A stretch of DNA of 6,730 nucleotides from an uncultured Oscillospiraceae bacterium (GTDB lineage Bacteria; Bacillota; Clostridia; Oscillospirales; Oscillospiraceae), in the NCBI GenBank assembly GCA_934655935.1, contig CAKUHJ010000103.1, positions 1 to 6,730 of the forward strand, in the 5' to 3' direction. The notes beneath the pieces were generated by a model that was given only the letters and a program-made list of their open reading frames with translations, was not told the DNA's origin and did not search any database. Positions 5,242 to 6,730 of this stretch are shown here, in pieces (position 1 is the stretch's first letter; the number at the start of each line of letters is the position of its first letter). Position numbers and translations under genes: made by a program.

Positions 5242-6730
5242 TCAGTCGCTGACGTTGCGGTCCTTCTCCGCGGCGTCCTCAAAGAATTCGCGGGGGCGTT
5301 TTCCGGTCAGCTGCTTGAAGACCTGGAAAAAGTATTTGGAGTTCTGGTAGCCGACCATTTCGGCCACCTCATAAACGCGCAGGTTCGTCTGCCGCAGGAG
5401 CTTTTTCGCCTCCTCGACGCGGACATAGTTGATATAGTCTGTAAAGCCGCGGCTTTCGTCCTTGCGGAACAGCTGAGAGACATAGCTCGGCGAAAGCTGC
5501 ACCTGCTCTGCCACACGCGACAGATTCAGCTCCGGGTCGTTGTAATGCTCGCGGATATAGCGCTTGGCGCTTGCAATGGCGCGGCTGCCGGTCTGCTCGC
5601 GGCGGCTGCCGAGCTCGGAGAGCACGGCGTCGCACATCCGCTCCAGCACGCTCCGGAGCTTTCCGATGCTGTCGGAAAACATGATCTTGGCGTAGGGATT
5701 CTCCTGCGCCACGCAGGCGCAGGTCCCGCCCAGCTCCTCCGCGCAGTTGACCATCAGCGCGACCAGCTCCACCGTCTTCTGCTGCAGGACCGGAAGCTGG
5801 CTCTGCGCCGAACAGACCAGCCTGTTCAGAAAATCCGTCATCGCAGCGCGGAGCTTTTCCGCGTCGCCGCTGCTGACCAGGTTCATCATATCCGAATGCC
5901 GCATGAAAACGCCGCTCTCGCCGCTGCTTTCAATCAGCCGGACATTTTCAAAACTGACGATGTTGTTGCTTCCGAACACATTCCAGAAGTTCAGCGCCTT
6001 CTCCGCGTCCATATAGCTTTTTCTCAGCTGGCGGAATTCCGGGACGACGCTTCCGATGCTGGCGTGAAAATCATACTGATACAGATAGCGCATGCGGTCG
6101 CGCACCACGGAAAGCTTCTGCTCCAGAAACGCGTCCAGATTTCCCTTCGCCCCGTAGGCCACCAGAATCGCCCGGTGCAGCGTATCGTTGAGCACGATGC
6201 AGCCGCCGGCCTCCGAAATTTCCTTGTTGAGCTGCTCCTCCAGAACGGCCTGGCGCGGCAGCTGCTCGTTGACGGAAAGGTCGCTGCTGCTTGGACAGAC
6301 AATCGCCGTGCAGATGGCGCTGATATCCCCGGTGATGCCGAAATCCTTCAGATAGAGACGGCAGTCCTCCTCGTCCATGGTTTCGCTGCCGCGGCTCATC
6401 AGGGACTGAAAGTAGCTGCTTCTGAGCAGCGGCATCCCGCGCTCAAGCAGGCGCTCCATGCGCTGGCCCTCCAGCGTCTGCGCCGTATGGTTCTGGATAT
6501 CCAGAACGATGCGGCGAAGCGTCTGATTGAGCTCGGCAAAATCCACGGGCTTCAAAAGGAAGTCCACCATTCCTCCGCGGATGGCCTCCTTTGCAAAGTC
6601 GACCGTACCATAGCCTGTGACAATGACGATGTTGACGTCGTCGTTGCTCTCCAGAATCCGCTTGGAGACGTCAATGCCGTTGATGAACGGGATGTTGATG
6701 TCCATGATCACAATCTGCGGATGGTACTGC
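5242..6730 (-). CDS. YesN-like response regulator with AraC-type DNA-binding domain (N-terminus outside window)
   Basis: The gene is open at the right edge; 495 residues are visible and roughly the first 45 are missing. Numbering from the first full codon, the receiver domain shows the phosphoacceptor Asp10 (IVIMDIN), Thr38 (VTGYG) and Lys60 (LLKPVD). A GTG at 6711 could be mistaken for the start, but the receiver signature continues upstream of it (QYHPQI). The middle region includes FHASIGSV and SYMDAEKALNFW near 218-250, resembling the degenerate GGDEF-like domain of YesN/CdaR-type regulators. The last 110 or so residues are a two-helix-turn-helix AraC domain: LNLSRVAEQVQLSPSYVSQL, then VYEVAEMVGYQNSKYFFQVF. 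YesM/YesN pairs commonly regulate adjacent CUT1 sugar transporters, so this is the likely activator of the divergently spaced but co-oriented operon downstream; the sensor kinase should lie just outside the window. No clear terminator follows its stop codon. Confidence 0.95.
   Translation of the reverse strand, partial: QYHPQIVIMDINIPFINGIDVSKRILESNDDVNIVIVTGYGTVDFAKEAIRGGMVDFLLKPVDFAELNQTLRRIVLDIQNHTAQTLEGQRMERLLERGMPLLRSSYFQSLMSRGSETMDEEDCRLYLKDFGITGDISAICTAIVCPSSSDLSVNEQLPRQAVLEEQLNKEISEAGGCIVLNDTLHRAILVAYGAKGNLDAFLEQKLSVVRDRMRYLYQYDFHASIGSVVPEFRQLRKSYMDAEKALNFWNVFGSNNIVSFENVRLIESSGESGVFMRHSDMMNLVSSGDAEKLRAAMTDFLNRLVCSAQSQLPVLQQKTVELVALMVNCAEELGGTCACVAQENPYAKIMFSDSIGKLRSVLERMCDAVLSELGSRREQTGSRAIASAKRYIREHYNDPELNLSRVAEQVQLSPSYVSQLFRKDESRGFTDYINYVRVEEAKKLLRQTNLRVYEVAEMVGYQNSKYFFQVFKQLTGKRPREFFEDAAEKDRNVSD

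Overview
The window holds one side of a carbohydrate-acquisition locus with every gene on the minus strand, so it reads from right to left. The lipoprotein signal peptide, CUT1-type ABC transporter without its own ATPase, YesN-type response regulator, strong AGGAGG-like ribosome binding sites and fairly GC-rich codon use suggest a Clostridia-class Firmicute, perhaps an Oscillospiraceae/Ruminococcaceae-like gut bacterium. This is inferred from gene style, not from a marker gene.

Layout in transcription order: (1) a YesN-like two-component response regulator, cut by the right edge (5242 to beyond 6730); (2) a 245-base AT-rich control region with two candidate promoters and a direct repeat (4997-5241); (3) a sugar-binding lipoprotein (3572-4996); (4) a 137-base spacer rich in inverted repeats (3435-3571); (5) two CUT1 permease genes (2526-3434 and 1680-2510); (6) a YhcH/YjgK/YiaL-family protein (1154-1612); (7) an N-acetylneuraminate-lyase-like aldolase of the DapA superfamily (183-1085); (8) the first 49 residues of an NAD(P)-dependent SDR oxidoreductase, cut by the left edge (1-149). 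From the binding protein onward the gaps are short (15 to 137 bases), no convincing intrinsic terminator is visible, and each gene whose start is in the window has a good ribosome binding site, so these genes probably form one operon.

How they may work together: a histidine kinase, presumably just beyond the right edge, signals through the response regulator to switch on the operon. The lipoprotein captures a sugar and the two permeases import it, powered by a shared MsmX/MsmK-type ATPase encoded elsewhere. The YhcH-family protein may convert the sugar between anomers, and the lyase-like aldolase would cleave it to pyruvate plus an amino sugar or other aldehyde. The pairing of a YhcH protein with a NanA-like aldolase points to sialic acid or a derivative. 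However, several substrate-side residues of the aldolase differ from E. coli NanA, the window has no nanE, nanK or sialidase, and the partner oxidoreductase is an SDR rather than the Gfo/Idh/MocA type known from 2,7-anhydro-sialic acid loci. The true substrate could therefore be a modified sialic acid or another 2-keto-3-deoxy sugar acid. I see no mobile element, CRISPR array, tRNA or rRNA.
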